Shown piece by piece: positions 6,396 to 15,112 of a stretch of 64,000 nucleotides of DNA (position 1 is its first letter; every line of letters starts with the position of its first letter). The position numbers were made by a program, and so were the translations under genes. The stretch is taken from the NCBI RefSeq assembly GCF_900129705.1, contig NZ_FQWO01000004.1, forward strand, positions 124,001 to 188,000, given 5' to 3'. The notes under the pieces were generated by a model, which was given only the letters and a program-made list of their open reading frames with translations, searched no databases and was not told the origin of the DNA. This DNA comes from Flavobacterium granuli (lineage in GTDB: Bacteria; Bacteroidota; Bacteroidia; Flavobacteriales; Flavobacteriaceae).

Positions 6396-9140
6396 TTAAA
6401 ATTGCTGCCCAATAATGAAATGGGTTTCCCATCCATTTGGTTTTGATTGACCTGGTAAGGCGTCGAAACCATTTGCAAAATCAATTCCTAATAATCCAAA
6501 AGCAGGCATGAATACACGTAAACCAACACCGGCAGAACGGCTTAGAGCAAACGGATTGTAGCTTTTGAAATCTGGATAGGATGAACCTGCTTCCAAAAAT
6601 GCCAATGCATAAATAGAGGCTGATGCTTTCAATGTTATTGGATAACGCAATTCCATAGAGAATTTATTGTATACAGTTGCTCCAATTTGTTCTCCAGTGC
6701 TATTAATAGGCGTAAGTGAGTTGTTTGGGTATCCTCTTAATTGGATGGTTTCTCTACCGTCCATTGAATAATTGGCCATTCCATCACCTCCTACATAGAA
6801 TCTTTCAAAAGGAATTGAACCTCTGTCTTGATTGTATGCTCCTAAGAATCCAAATTCAGTTAATGTTCGCAATACTAATTTACCATAAATTTTGGTATAC
6901 CAATCCGCTTTGAACTTTACTTTGTAATATTCTAACCAATCGTATTTCTTTTGGTCAACCAATGCGGGATCAGCAGCGGCATCTTGTAAATTAGTGACTT
7001 TATTCGGAGAAGGGTTTGCGGATGTTGGTATAGCGCTAACATAGTCTCCTTCTTTTACAATTATTCCGTCAGAACCTGTGTATGATGTTCCGCTGTATTT
7101 GTATTTGTATTCTGCTTTGTCTCCTAATGTTGCATAATTAGTTCCGTTTACTAATGAATAAGGAGGTGTCAGTTTTGCTGTGATACTGAATTCGGATCCA
7201 GAAGTAGGGAATATAGGATTCACTCCTTTATTGCTTCTAGAAAGTCCAACAGTATAGGCAAAATTTCTTGATGTTCCGTTACCGAAAGTAAATAAACCAG
7301 TGTTGTAATTGTTTAGGTCGTAATGTTGGTAACTTATAGATTGTGATAATACAAAGAAATCATCTGGAACGGTTAGTCTTTTGGCTAAACCTACCGATAA
7401 AGTCAGGATGTTAAAGCTTTTAGTTTTATCTACTTTATACGTAATGTAATTGTTTAAGAATTGTTTGCTATAGGACAAAGAGGTGCTGAATTGTACCGGT
7501 TTCTTTTGTCCAAACCAAGGTTCAGAGAAAGATACGCTATAAGTCTGAAAATAAGTACTTCCTTGTAAACGTAGCGAAACTTTTTGACCATCTCCCATAG
7601 GTAGCGGTTTGTAAGCGTCTTTATTTAATAAGTTTCTGGCTGAGAAATTGTTAAAAGATAATCCAAGAGTACCTATAAAACCTCCGCCTCCATAACCTCC
7701 TTGAAGTTCGATTTGGCTGGATCCTTTTTCGACAAGATTGTACTCAATATCAACGGTTCCTGCACCTGCATCTACATTTTTAAATTTAGGATCGATTGCT
7801 TCAGGATCAAAGAAGCCTAGTTGTCCAATTTCGCGAATGGTTCTTACCAGTTGTTCTTTGCTGTATTTTTCACCTGGTTTTGTTCTTAGTTCTCTGTAGA
7901 TGACGCGGTCATTGGTTTTGTCATTTCCTACAACTGATATTTTGTTGAAATACGCCAAAGGACCTTCGGTGATTCTTATTTCAAAATCGATGGTGTCATT
8001 TGCTGTTTTTACTTCAACGGCATTGATGTTCGAAAATAAATAACCATTGTTTTGGTATAAATTGGTAATGTCATCTCCGTCTGGTTTTGACTTGTCGGCG
8101 ATTCTTTTTTCAAGAAGTGTACCGTTGTATGTTTCTCCTTTCTTGATGCCTAACATTCTGCTAAGTCCTTGATCCGGATATACTGTGTTTCCTAGGAATT
8201 TAATGTTTCCAAAGTAGTATTTGTTTCCTTCTTCTACGTTTATTTTTATGGCTAAAGTATTTTTGTCTTTGTTGTAAGTAACAGAATCTGAAAGGATTCT
8301 GGCATCTCTATATCCTTTTTCCTTATAGGCTGCAATTACTTTTTCTAAATCGGTTTTGTATTTTTCTTTTATGAATTTAGATGCTTTTAATAATCGAATA
8401 GGATTTTTTTGCTTCGTATCTTTCATTGCCTTACGCAAGGTTTTGTCTGATAATTTTTCGTTTCCTACAAAATCAATTTCCTGGATTTTTATCTTTTCTC
8501 CTTTGTCAACACTAACGACCATATTGACTTGGTTTGTTGCCGATGTGTCTTTTACAATATTTAAGTTCACTTTGGTGTTGTAGAAGCCATCTTTTTTATA
8601 CTTGTTTTCGATGTAGTTTTTGGTAGTTGTAATTAAATTTTCATTTACTACTTTGCCTTTGTTAAGGCCGTTATCTTTAATCAGCGCTTCGGTTTTGCTT
8701 TTTTTAACTCCAACAAATTTTACTTCGTTCAGTTTTGGAAGTTCCTTGATGTCTAGATCAAGGTAGATGCTGTCATTTTGAATATGATTAATGTAAAATG
8801 AAATTTCATCAAAAAGCCCTAGTTTCCCTAGTTTTTTGATGGCACTACTGATTTCTTCTCCTGGAACGGTAATTTCCTGTCCTTTTTCAAGTCCGGCAAA
8901 GGTTACTACTGTTTGTTCGTTGAAGCTGATTTCACTGGTTACTGAAACACCAGCAAGGATGTATTTTTTTCCTTGGTCAAAAGGAACTTTTTCTTGAGCT
9001 TTAATTTGTGAAAAACTTCCCAATAATAATAGGGAAAGAATTGCTTTAGTACTTTTATTCAACACTGAAAATTTATTTAATTTGTTCACTTGTTTTTCCA
9101 AATCTACGTTCTCTTTTTTGATAACTAACAATAGCCTCAT
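6396..9140 (-). CDS. bamA: Outer membrane protein assembly factor BamA (Omp85)
   Basis: Up to 914 residues. A signal-like helix (STKAILSLLLLGSFSQIKAQ) precedes a series of POTRA domains (about residues 70-480, with repeats such as KIQEIDFVGNEKLSDKTLRKAMKD) and the Omp85 barrel, including the LRGYPN version of the RGF/Y loop that reaches into the barrel. The protein ends in Phe, as outer-membrane barrels do. It inserts barrel proteins into the outer membrane. The longest start, ATG at 9140, overlaps uppS by 68 nt and gives a long N-tail before the signal. GTG at 9065 or TTG at 9062 would put the signal peptide at the very start and remove the overlap, so the true start is uncertain. Confidence 0.95.
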   Translation of the reverse strand: MRLLLVIKKENVDLEKQVNKLNKFSVLNKSTKAILSLLLLGSFSQIKAQEKVPFDQGKKYILAGVSVTSEISFNEQTVVTFAGLEKGQEITVPGEEISSAIKKLGKLGLFDEISFYINHIQNDSIYLDLDIKELPKLNEVKFVGVKKSKTEALIKDNGLNKGKVVNENLITTTKNYIENKYKKDGFYNTKVNLNIVKDTSATNQVNMVVSVDKGEKIKIQEIDFVGNEKLSDKTLRKAMKDTKQKNPIRLLKASKFIKEKYKTDLEKVIAAYKEKGYRDARILSDSVTYNKDKNTLAIKINVEEGNKYYFGNIKFLGNTVYPDQGLSRMLGIKKGETYNGTLLEKRIADKSKPDGDDITNLYQNNGYLFSNINAVEVKTANDTIDFEIRITEGPLAYFNKISVVGNDKTNDRVIYRELRTKPGEKYSKEQLVRTIREIGQLGFFDPEAIDPKFKNVDAGAGTVDIEYNLVEKGSSQIELQGGYGGGGFIGTLGLSFNNFSARNLLNKDAYKPLPMGDGQKVSLRLQGSTYFQTYSVSFSEPWFGQKKPVQFSTSLSYSKQFLNNYITYKVDKTKSFNILTLSVGLAKRLTVPDDFFVLSQSISYQHYDLNNYNTGLFTFGNGTSRNFAYTVGLSRSNKGVNPIFPTSGSEFSITAKLTPPYSLVNGTNYATLGDKAEYKYKYSGTSYTGSDGIIVKEGDYVSAIPTSANPSPNKVTNLQDAAADPALVDQKKYDWLEYYKVKFKADWYTKIYGKLVLRTLTEFGFLGAYNQDRGSIPFERFYVGGDGMANYSMDGRETIQLRGYPNNSLTPINSTGEQIGATVYNKFSMELRYPITLKASASIYALAFLEAGSSYPDFKSYNPFALSRSAGVGLRVFMPAFGLLGIDFANGFDALPGQSKPNGWETHFIIGQQF

Positions 9141-9813
9141 ATAAATCTTGTTCTTTAAAGTCAGGCCACAATATATCAGTAAAATACAATTCTGCGTAGG
9201 CTATCTGCCATAACAGGAAATTACTTATCCTATGTTCTCCACTTGTTCGTATTAATAAATCTACATCAGGTAAATCATGCGTGTAAAGATGCTCATTTAT
9301 AATTGAATCGTCAATACTGTCTATCGAAATTATATTATTTTTAACTTTATTACTGATCTCTTTTATTGCGCTAACCATCTCTTCCCTTGCGCCGTAACTC
9401 AACGCTAATGTTAAAGTCATGTGAGTGTTGTTCTTGGTTTTTTCGATGACATCAAGCAGTTCTTTTTGAGCTGATTGAGGTAGTTTTTCTAAGTTGCCTA
9501 TCGTATTTAGTCTGATATTGTTTTGCTCTAATGTTGGGAGTTCCTTTTTTAGGGATCTAATAAGGATTTTCATTAAAGTGTCGACCTCTATTTTAGGTCT
9601 GTTCCAGTTTTCTGTCGAAAAAGCATATAAGGTCAGGAACTCAATGCCTAACTTGGCACTTGTTTTGATGATTTCCTTCACGGACTTCGAACCGCTCTCG
9701 TGTCCAATTGTTCTCAAAAAACCTTGCTGTTTCGCCCAACGACCGTTGCCGTCCATAATAATGGCTAAATGTCTTGGTAGCTTATTCTTGTTTATATTCT
9801 CTAGTAAATTCAT
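9073..9813 (-). CDS. uppS: Isoprenyl transferase (undecaprenyl diphosphate synthase)
   Basis: 246 residues. The cis-prenyltransferase signature IIMDGNGRWAKQQG carries the catalytic D21, and the C-terminal DLLIRTSGEHRISNFLLWQIAYAELYF block binds isopentenyl diphosphate. It makes the undecaprenyl carrier lipid for peptidoglycan and surface polysaccharides at the inner membrane. It sits 3 nt after the DUF6089 gene and runs into bamA, so it is part of the envelope operon. Confidence 0.96.
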   Translation of the reverse strand: MNLLENINKNKLPRHLAIIMDGNGRWAKQQGFLRTIGHESGSKSVKEIIKTSAKLGIEFLTLYAFSTENWNRPKIEVDTLMKILIRSLKKELPTLEQNNIRLNTIGNLEKLPQSAQKELLDVIEKTKNNTHMTLTLALSYGAREEMVSAIKEISNKVKNNIISIDSIDDSIINEHLYTHDLPDVDLLIRTSGEHRISNFLLWQIAYAELYFTDILWPDFKEQDLYEAIVSYQKRERRFGKTSEQIK

Positions 9814-9816
9814 TTT

Positions 9817-10500
9817 TTATTCTGCGCAATAACAAGGTTTTTCGCCAAAGGTATATGTTAATGTAAACCCTGAAAAAACATACCAATCATTATTATTAAT
9901 ATTTCCAAATTGAAATGGTTTCAAATTCTCATTCTTAGGGTTGCTACCATCTAGATTATCAGTAAATGTGTAACGTGCTCCAATTTCGGCTGCCAAGATT
10001 AGACTTCTTGAAATATTTGATTTAATTCCCACAATCATGGGGATAGCTAATGAATTTGCATTCTTGTCTTTTTGTGTTTCTCCCCACTGAAAATACAATT
10101 CTTCATAGCTGAAATAACTCAACCCACTGTATACATAAGGAGTTGTTTTTCGCCCTAATTGATGAAGATTGAAATCAAAAAAATTAAATTCAAGGCCTAA
10201 AGATAATTCTTTTAGGTTATTTTCAAAATGATATGCTCTTTGGTTTCTACTGGGTTCTTTTGAATTGAGGTCATTCGAACTGATTTTGGACATCGTGTAT
10301 GAAGCTCTCCATGCGTGTCTAGGACTTTTGTTCCATTTGTAAAGAAGTCCTAAAGCAGGTTCATTGGGAGCGATATAGGTCGTTGGGCCAATGTCACCAA
10401 TATAGTTGCTTCCGCCAATAAACACACCTATTTCATGGATTTGCGCTTGCATAGCCATACTTAGGAATAAGCATATAAATAAGCTGAAAGTTTTACTCAT
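9817..10500 (-). CDS. DUF6089 family outer-membrane beta-barrel protein
   Basis: I choose the Met at 10500 because it starts a clean signal peptide (SKTFSLFICLFLSMAMQAQ) and lies downstream of a good promoter at 10520-10548; an upstream in-frame Met at 10548 would overlap that promoter. The 227-residue product begins IHEIGVFIGGSNYIGDIGP and alternates aromatic strands, ending TYTFGEKPCYCAE. It matches the flavobacterial DUF6089 family, found beside uppS. It is probably a small eight-stranded barrel in the outer membrane. The function is unknown; its place ahead of uppS and bamA suggests an envelope role. Confidence 0.85.
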   Translation of the reverse strand: MSKTFSLFICLFLSMAMQAQIHEIGVFIGGSNYIGDIGPTTYIAPNEPALGLLYKWNKSPRHAWRASYTMSKISSNDLNSKEPSRNQRAYHFENNLKELSLGLEFNFFDFNLHQLGRKTTPYVYSGLSYFSYEELYFQWGETQKDKNANSLAIPMIVGIKSNISRSLILAAEIGARYTFTDNLDGSNPKNENLKPFQFGNINNNDWYVFSGFTLTYTFGEKPCYCAE

Positions 10501-10519
10501 TTTAATTAAAAATTGCGTG

Positions 10520-10548
10520 CAAATATAATAATAATCAATACGAATCAA
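10520..10548 (-). promoter_or_regulatory. Promoter of the DUF6089-uppS-bamA-ompH operon
   Basis: On the minus strand TATATTTG (10520-10527) is preceded by TTG at 10546-10548 with an 18-nt spacer, matching the Bacteroidetes TTG / TAnnTTTG pattern. The start codon at 10500 follows about 20 nt later. Confidence 0.65.
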
Positions 10549-10673
10549 TATCTAATCTGTTAAATATGCCTTTTATTTCAATAATAGGCTGCTTAGGACG
10601 ATATCAATTAAAATTGTCTAAAGTAAAACGGATGAAATGGATGGAATCGTATAGTCTGTTAGCGAAAAAAGAA

Positions 10674-11558
10674 TTAATTTCTTTTGTCTTCACCCCAAAG
10701 TAGTTTTGAACGAAGCGTTTTTAGAAAAGTTTCTTCTGGGATTTCGACCATATTAATATGAAAAGGTGTTTTCTTTATGGTTAATATGGATTCTTTTTTA
10801 ATGGTATTTACCCTTGAGTCCAAAGAAACGAGATAGTGTTCTTCTCTTCCGGTTATTTTTAATCTAATTTCGGTTTCATCAGGAATAACAAGCGGTCTGG
10901 CGTTTAGATTGTGGGGAGCAATAGGGGTTATGACTAAGCTTTTTACGTCAGGAGTTAATATTGGTCCGCCGCAGCTTAACGAATATCCTGTTGATCCTGT
11001 TGGTGTAGAAATGATCAAACCGTCGGCCCAATAAGAGTTTAGATATTCTCCATTCAGATAGGTTTCGATGGTAATCATCGAAGTAGTATCTTTTCGATTG
11101 ACAGTAACTTCGTTCATCGCAAAATTAATATCCTGAAAGGATTCGTTTTCTGGTGAACAGGTCAAAGTTAATAAGGTTCGCTTAGACAGGGTGTATTTCT
11201 TGTCGATTGTAAATTGCAAGAATTCAGCAATGCTGTCTTTTTGAACTGTGGCTAGAAATCCTAGTCTGCCTGCATTTATTCCCAATATAGGCACACCTGA
11301 ATCCCGGACTAAAGTAGCGGCTCTTAAAATCGTTCCATCACCGCCAACACTGATTAGCATATCAAAACTTTGATCCAGTTCCGTATGAGATTTGAAAGTT
11401 TTGTATTCTTTTTCGACCAGTCTTTTTTCGTGAAGAATATTTAAGAAATTAGATTCAATAACTAATTCTACCTTTTTTTCGTTGAAAAATAAAAAGATGT
11501 CTCTTATAATTGGCTCGGTGCTGTTCTGGTAATATTGACCGTATATGGCTACTTTCAT
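10674..11558 (-). CDS. nadK: NAD kinase
   Basis: 294 residues. The GGDGT motif (residues 72-76, with catalytic D74) and the second motif STPTGSTGYSLSCGGPILTP define the ATP/poly-P NAD kinase fold. It phosphorylates NAD to NADP in the cytosol and is the sole route to NADP. Downstream is DUF6089, upstream a CBS protein, all on the same strand, with a gap of 67 nt to the CBS gene. Confidence 0.97.
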   Translation of the reverse strand: MKVAIYGQYYQNSTEPIIRDIFLFFNEKKVELVIESNFLNILHEKRLVEKEYKTFKSHTELDQSFDMLISVGGDGTILRAATLVRDSGVPILGINAGRLGFLATVQKDSIAEFLQFTIDKKYTLSKRTLLTLTCSPENESFQDINFAMNEVTVNRKDTTSMITIETYLNGEYLNSYWADGLIISTPTGSTGYSLSCGGPILTPDVKSLVITPIAPHNLNARPLVIPDETEIRLKITGREEHYLVSLDSRVNTIKKESILTIKKTPFHINMVEIPEETFLKTLRSKLLWGEDKRN

Positions 11559-11625
11559 TTTTTTTTAAATTTGATAATTAGATGAGGTAATTGATCACTT
11601 TTAATTGCCTCCTCTAATTCATTTT

Positions 11626-12282
11626 TTACATATTAAGGTATTTATCCAGATAGTCTGAACGCTCCTTTAGATTATTGATGTAGTCGTCTTCATTGTGTTC
11701 AGAAGTAATTTCGTAATTGTATCTTCTAAAGGTTTGAATAATTTCATTAATAGCTCCCAAGGTGATTTTTATCGTTACTTCAACGTTTTCATTGTCTGAT
11801 TCCGAAATGAAGAGTCCTAAGAGTTTACCGTTATTGCTTTCCACAATTTGGGCGATTTGTCCCATTGAATAATCCGATATTCCTTTTTTAACTTTTATAA
11901 TTCGTCCTTGCTCCTTCAAAAAAGGGGTTTGGTGAAAAAAACTCATGATGTCCTCTATCATATAATAGCCCACATAAGTATTGTTTTGGTCTAATACCGG
12001 AACCAGATCGGTGTGGTTTTTTGCAAAAACTTCTAAAACTTCAAGCCAGATGGAATCTGTTTTGGTAAAAAAACCTTCAAGAGTGTATTTGTAATCAAGT
12101 AGCTTTTTATCATCGTCAAAAGTTTCAACATCATCTGATGAGACACTACCAATGTAAATCCCGTTTTCGGTCACGGGGAAATGCGAATAGCCCAACTCAG
12201 TAAAAAAGTCTTTAACAGCTGTAATAGTCTCTTGGCTGTCAATGGCTTTATAGTCCGTGGTTATGTAGTTCGTAATTTCCAT
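11626..12282 (-). CDS. CBS-domain protein
   Basis: 218 residues containing two CBS motifs in the first 130 residues (TITAVKDFFTELGYSHFPV... and IWLEVLEVFAKNHTDLVPVL...), which together form one Bateman module that usually binds adenine nucleotides. The C-terminal half (about 135-205) contains a short alpha/beta segment like an ACT-type regulatory fold (VEVTIKITLGAINEIIQTFRRY). No enzyme domain is attached. Placed directly ahead of NAD kinase, it may sense nucleotide levels, but this is inference. Confidence 0.85.
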   Translation of the reverse strand: MEITNYITTDYKAIDSQETITAVKDFFTELGYSHFPVTENGIYIGSVSSDDVETFDDDKKLLDYKYTLEGFFTKTDSIWLEVLEVFAKNHTDLVPVLDQNNTYVGYYMIEDIMSFFHQTPFLKEQGRIIKVKKGISDYSMGQIAQIVESNNGKLLGLFISESDNENVEVTIKITLGAINEIIQTFRRYNYEITSEHNEDDYINNLKERSDYLDKYLNM

Positions 12283-12350
12283 CTTAAATGAATACTTAAT
12301 TTTTATGCAAAATAATCAAAAAAAGGCAAATAGTCCTACCTTTTACTTTG

Positions 12351-12358
12351 TATTTTTG
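12351..12358 (+). promoter_or_regulatory. Candidate -7 box (TATTTTTG) for pdxJ
   Basis: TATTTTTG lies about 40 nt before the pdxJ ATG in the divergent gap with the CBS gene. The -33 box is not convincing. Confidence 0.4.
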
Positions 12359-12398
12359 CCATTGTAAAACAGTTGTTTCATAAATAAAAAGTGTACCA

Positions 12399-13112
12399 AT
12401 GACAAAGTTAAGTGTAAATATCAACAAAATAGCTACTTTACGTAATGCGCGTGGAGGAAATGTTCCCGATTTATTGAAGGTAGCCACCGACATTCAAAAA
12501 TTTGGCGCACAAGGAATCACGATTCATCCGCGTCCGGACGAACGTCACATTCGCTATCAGGATGCCCGCGATTTGAAAGCTATCGTTTACACCGAATATA
12601 ATATAGAAGGAAATCCACAACATAATTTTATCGACTTGGTTTTAGAATGTAAGCCGGATCAAGTTACCTTGGTTCCTGATGCGATTGGAGCGATTACTTC
12701 TTCGGCTGGTTGGGATACTGTTAAAAATCAAGCCTATTTGACTGAGATGATTCAGGAGTTTCAGCGCAACGGCATTCGAACTTCCATCTTTGTGGATCCC
12801 GTTTTAGAAATGATAGAAGGAGCCAAAAAAACCGGTACAGATAGAATCGAATTGTACACTGAAGCTTTTGCACATCAATACAGTTTGGGAATTGAAAGCG
12901 GAATTGATCCTTACATAAAATCGGCAGTTTTGGCTAATGAATTGGGATTGGGTATCAACGCTGGTCACGATTTGAGTTTGGATAATATTCAGTTTTTCAA
13001 ACAAAATATTCCAGGTTTACTCGAGGTTTCAATCGGGCATGCGCTGATTTCTGAGGCGCTGTACTTAGGCTTGGAGAACGTAGTTAATATGTATTTACAA
13101 AAATTAAAATGA
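12399..13112 (+). CDS. pdxJ: Pyridoxine 5'-phosphate synthase
   Basis: 237 residues forming a TIM barrel that condenses 3-amino-2-oxopropyl phosphate with 1-deoxyxylulose 5-phosphate to make pyridoxine 5'-phosphate. Recognisable blocks are KLSVNINKIATLRNARGG, GITIHPRPDERHIR, VTLVPD and GINAGHDLSLDN. The length is normal. It is divergent from the CBS gene and followed 95 nt later by an alpha/beta hydrolase on the same strand. Confidence 0.97.
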   Translation: MTKLSVNINKIATLRNARGGNVPDLLKVATDIQKFGAQGITIHPRPDERHIRYQDARDLKAIVYTEYNIEGNPQHNFIDLVLECKPDQVTLVPDAIGAITSSAGWDTVKNQAYLTEMIQEFQRNGIRTSIFVDPVLEMIEGAKKTGTDRIELYTEAFAHQYSLGIESGIDPYIKSAVLANELGLGINAGHDLSLDNIQFFKQNIPGLLEVSIGHALISEALYLGLENVVNMYLQKLK

Positions 13113-13207
13113 TTTTCGATTGAAGATTAACGAATGATGATTTTTGATTTTACTTTCAAAGTCATTTTCTGCAATCTAAAATCGGTATTCTAAAATCTAA
13201 AATCAAA

Positions 13208-13969
13208 ATGCTGTATTCAAAAATAGAAGGTTCCGGTCAACCGCTCTTAATTCTTCACGGATTTCTGGGAATGTCAGACAATTGGAAAACACTGGGAACG
13301 CAATTTGCCTCAGACGGGTTTCAGGTTCACATGTTAGATTTGCGCAATCACGGACGAAGCTTCCATTCGGAGGAATTTAGTTATGAAATAATGGTTCAAG
13401 ATGTTTTCGAATATTGTAAAGCCAATAATCTGGAAAAAATAAATATCATAGGACATTCGATGGGCGGGAAGGTAGCCATGCTTTTGGCGACGACTTATCC
13501 GGCATTGGTGGATAAACTTATCGTTGCCGATATTGGTCCAAAATTCTATCCGCAACACCATCAAGCTATTTTGGCCGGTTTGAATGCGGTTGATTTTTCG
13601 AAAAAGCCAAGCCGAAACGAAGTCGAAGAAATTTTGTCTCAGCATATCCCTGATTTTGGGACACGACAATTCCTGATGAAAAGTTTGTATTGGAAAGAAC
13701 CGGGGCAATTGGCTTTCCGATTTAATCTGGAAGTTTTCAATACGAAAATGGATAAAATTGGGGTAGCCTTACCGGAGAATACGGTTTTTGAGAAGCCTAC
13801 TCTTTTTATTCGCGGCGCAAATTCCAATTATATTTTAGACAGTGATATGGAAAACATAAAACAGCATTTTCCGGATTCAGTTTTAGAAACAATTCCAAAT
13901 GCGGGCCATTGGCTTCACGCCGAAAATCCGGTATTGTTTCGTCAAATGGTATTTTCTTTTTTAAAATAA
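13208..13969 (+). CDS. Alpha/beta hydrolase (YbfF-like esterase)
   Basis: 253 residues with the oxyanion HGFLG motif near residue 17, the DLRNHGRS motif at about 44, the nucleophile elbow G-H-S84-M-G-G and the late NAGHWLHAENP with the catalytic His. This order is typical of the YbfF/acyl-CoA esterase branch. The substrate cannot be read. No signal peptide is present, so it acts in the cytosol. The gap before it contains short repeats of the type CTAAAATC. Confidence 0.9.
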   Translation: MLYSKIEGSGQPLLILHGFLGMSDNWKTLGTQFASDGFQVHMLDLRNHGRSFHSEEFSYEIMVQDVFEYCKANNLEKINIIGHSMGGKVAMLLATTYPALVDKLIVADIGPKFYPQHHQAILAGLNAVDFSKKPSRNEVEEILSQHIPDFGTRQFLMKSLYWKEPGQLAFRFNLEVFNTKMDKIGVALPENTVFEKPTLFIRGANSNYILDSDMENIKQHFPDSVLETIPNAGHWLHAENPVLFRQMVFSFLK

Positions 13970-14023
13970 ATGCAACTAATTTAAATTAGTAGTACTTTTA
14001 TTAAAATTTTAAAACAAAAATTC

Positions 14024-14368
14024 ATGAAACTAATTCTTAAAATTCTGGTTACATCAGCTCTGGTTTTACTTATTTCTCACATCTTACCAGGAGTTCATGT
14101 GGCTGGTTTTACTACGGCTTTATTTGTCGCCATTGTTCTTGGGTTACTTAATATATTTATCAAGCCTATATTGATAATACTTACTTTGCCTGTAACTATT
14201 CTTACATTAGGATTGTTTTTGCTGGTTATTAATGCATTGATTATTTTATTGTGTACAAATATTGTAGGCGGGTTTGTTGTTGATTCGTTTTGGATCGCCT
14301 TATTGTTTAGTATTGTCCTGTCTTTATTGCAGTCTATAATGAATGGGATATTGGGCGAAGGGAAATAA
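14024..14368 (+). CDS. Four-helix membrane protein of the phage holin superfamily IV type
   Basis: 114 residues, nearly all hydrophobic, with four predicted membrane helices (LVLLISHILPGVHV, FVAIVLGLLNIFIKPILIILTLPVTILTLGLFLLVINALIILL, FWIALLFSIVLSLLQSIM). The pattern LGLLN-FIKPIL-LTLP-TILTLGLF is the hallmark of the chromosomally encoded Mycobacterial 4TMS holin-like family. No lysis genes surround it, so it is likely a housekeeping membrane protein and not a phage remnant. Confidence 0.85.
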   Translation: MKLILKILVTSALVLLISHILPGVHVAGFTTALFVAIVLGLLNIFIKPILIILTLPVTILTLGLFLLVINALIILLCTNIVGGFVVDSFWIALLFSIVLSLLQSIMNGILGEGK

Positions 14369-14426
14369 TCAACGGCCTTTAACAACTATTTATGAAGGTA
14401 TAGAATTACAATAACGGCTAATTTTA

Positions 14427-14434
14427 TACCTTTG
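14427..14434 (+). promoter_or_regulatory. Candidate -7 box (TACCTTTG) at the head of the copper cluster
   Basis: TACCTTTG fits TAnnTTTG and ends 19 nt before the ATG at 14453. It excludes an upstream in-frame start at 14432 because that codon would lie inside the promoter. No good -33 TTG is visible, so an activator may be needed. Confidence 0.45.
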
Positions 14435-14452
14435 CTTTTTAATTCAGCAGGA

Positions 14453-14818
14453 ATGTCTAAAAAGTTTTACATCTTATTGTTGGTTATGTTTGGTTTCTTT
14501 ATGATGCCAAGCTTAGCTTTTGCATGTGGCACAAAGACAGAGAAAGCCTGTTGTAAAAAAGAATCTTCTTCGCAAACTGAAACTCCTGATTGTTGTAAGA
14601 AGAATAAAAAATCAAATGAAAGTTCGCATAGCGGTTGCGATGGAGCCTGTAAGAATATTTCTTGTAGTCCTGTTGTTCATCTGGGCTTGCCTTCTGTATT
14701 CTATGAAGAGTTGAACCAAACTTTCCTTTTTTCGAAAGAAAATCAAAATTATTATTATTCGGAAATCTTTATCTCTTCTGATTTTCGTTCTGTTTGGCTT
14801 CCACCTAAAATAAGCTAA
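14453..14818 (+). CDS. Small exported Cys-rich protein at the start of the copper cluster
   Basis: 121 residues from the Met at 14453. A signal peptide (KKFYILLLVMFGFFMMPSLAFA) is followed by a segment with eight cysteines in about 45 residues (CGTKTEKACCKK, PDCCKK, SGCDGAC, ISC) mixed with Lys and Ser. The C-terminal half is aromatic (FYEELNQTF, NYYYSEIF) and has no Cys. I do not recognise a named family. The Cys clusters and the location before copper carriers suggest soft-metal binding in the periplasm or at the surface. The 8-Cys segment could instead be disulfide-linked. Confidence 0.65.
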   Translation: MSKKFYILLLVMFGFFMMPSLAFACGTKTEKACCKKESSSQTETPDCCKKNKKSNESSHSGCDGACKNISCSPVVHLGLPSVFYEELNQTFLFSKENQNYYYSEIFISSDFRSVWLPPKIS

Positions 14819-15112
14819 ATTCCTTTATTGACAGCCAGAAGTCTGTCTGATTCAAAGCCTTCTTGTGCTTTAAAATCATTAAATTTTAATCTAAATACAT
14901 TTTTAATTATAGTCATTGCGCTATAGTTTGTTTCGTGCTTTAGGTTTATCTCACTTCTAAATTAATATTAGAATGAAAGGAGCATTGCTGCAAATGGGGC
15001 TTAATTGAAAATCATCGAATGCCAAAACAAAGTTGTATACGATGATATAAATACCAAAGGCAATTCTGCAAATTACATTCGACTTTTAAAAACAACATTA
15101 AATATCTACAAA
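14819..15112. other. Intergenic leader before the HMA-DUF3347 gene
   Basis: 294 nt without a convincing gene. It holds a 7-bp inverted repeat, ATCATCG (15011-15017) and CGATGAT (15040-15046), that encloses TTGTATAC. The hexamer TTGTAT also occurs in the array upstream of copA (19180 and 19215). An upstream in-frame start at 15005 lies inside this element and would give a non-signal-like N-tail, so I begin the gene at 15113. Confidence 0.4.

Noticed and set aside
12296..12493. Minus-strand frame overlapping the pdxJ start
   Set aside because: It overlaps the well-supported pdxJ start and the CBS gene leader; no motif.
14973..15008. 11-codon frame MKGALLQMGLN before the HMA-DUF3347 gene
   Set aside because: Too short to support, no conserved leader-peptide feature.
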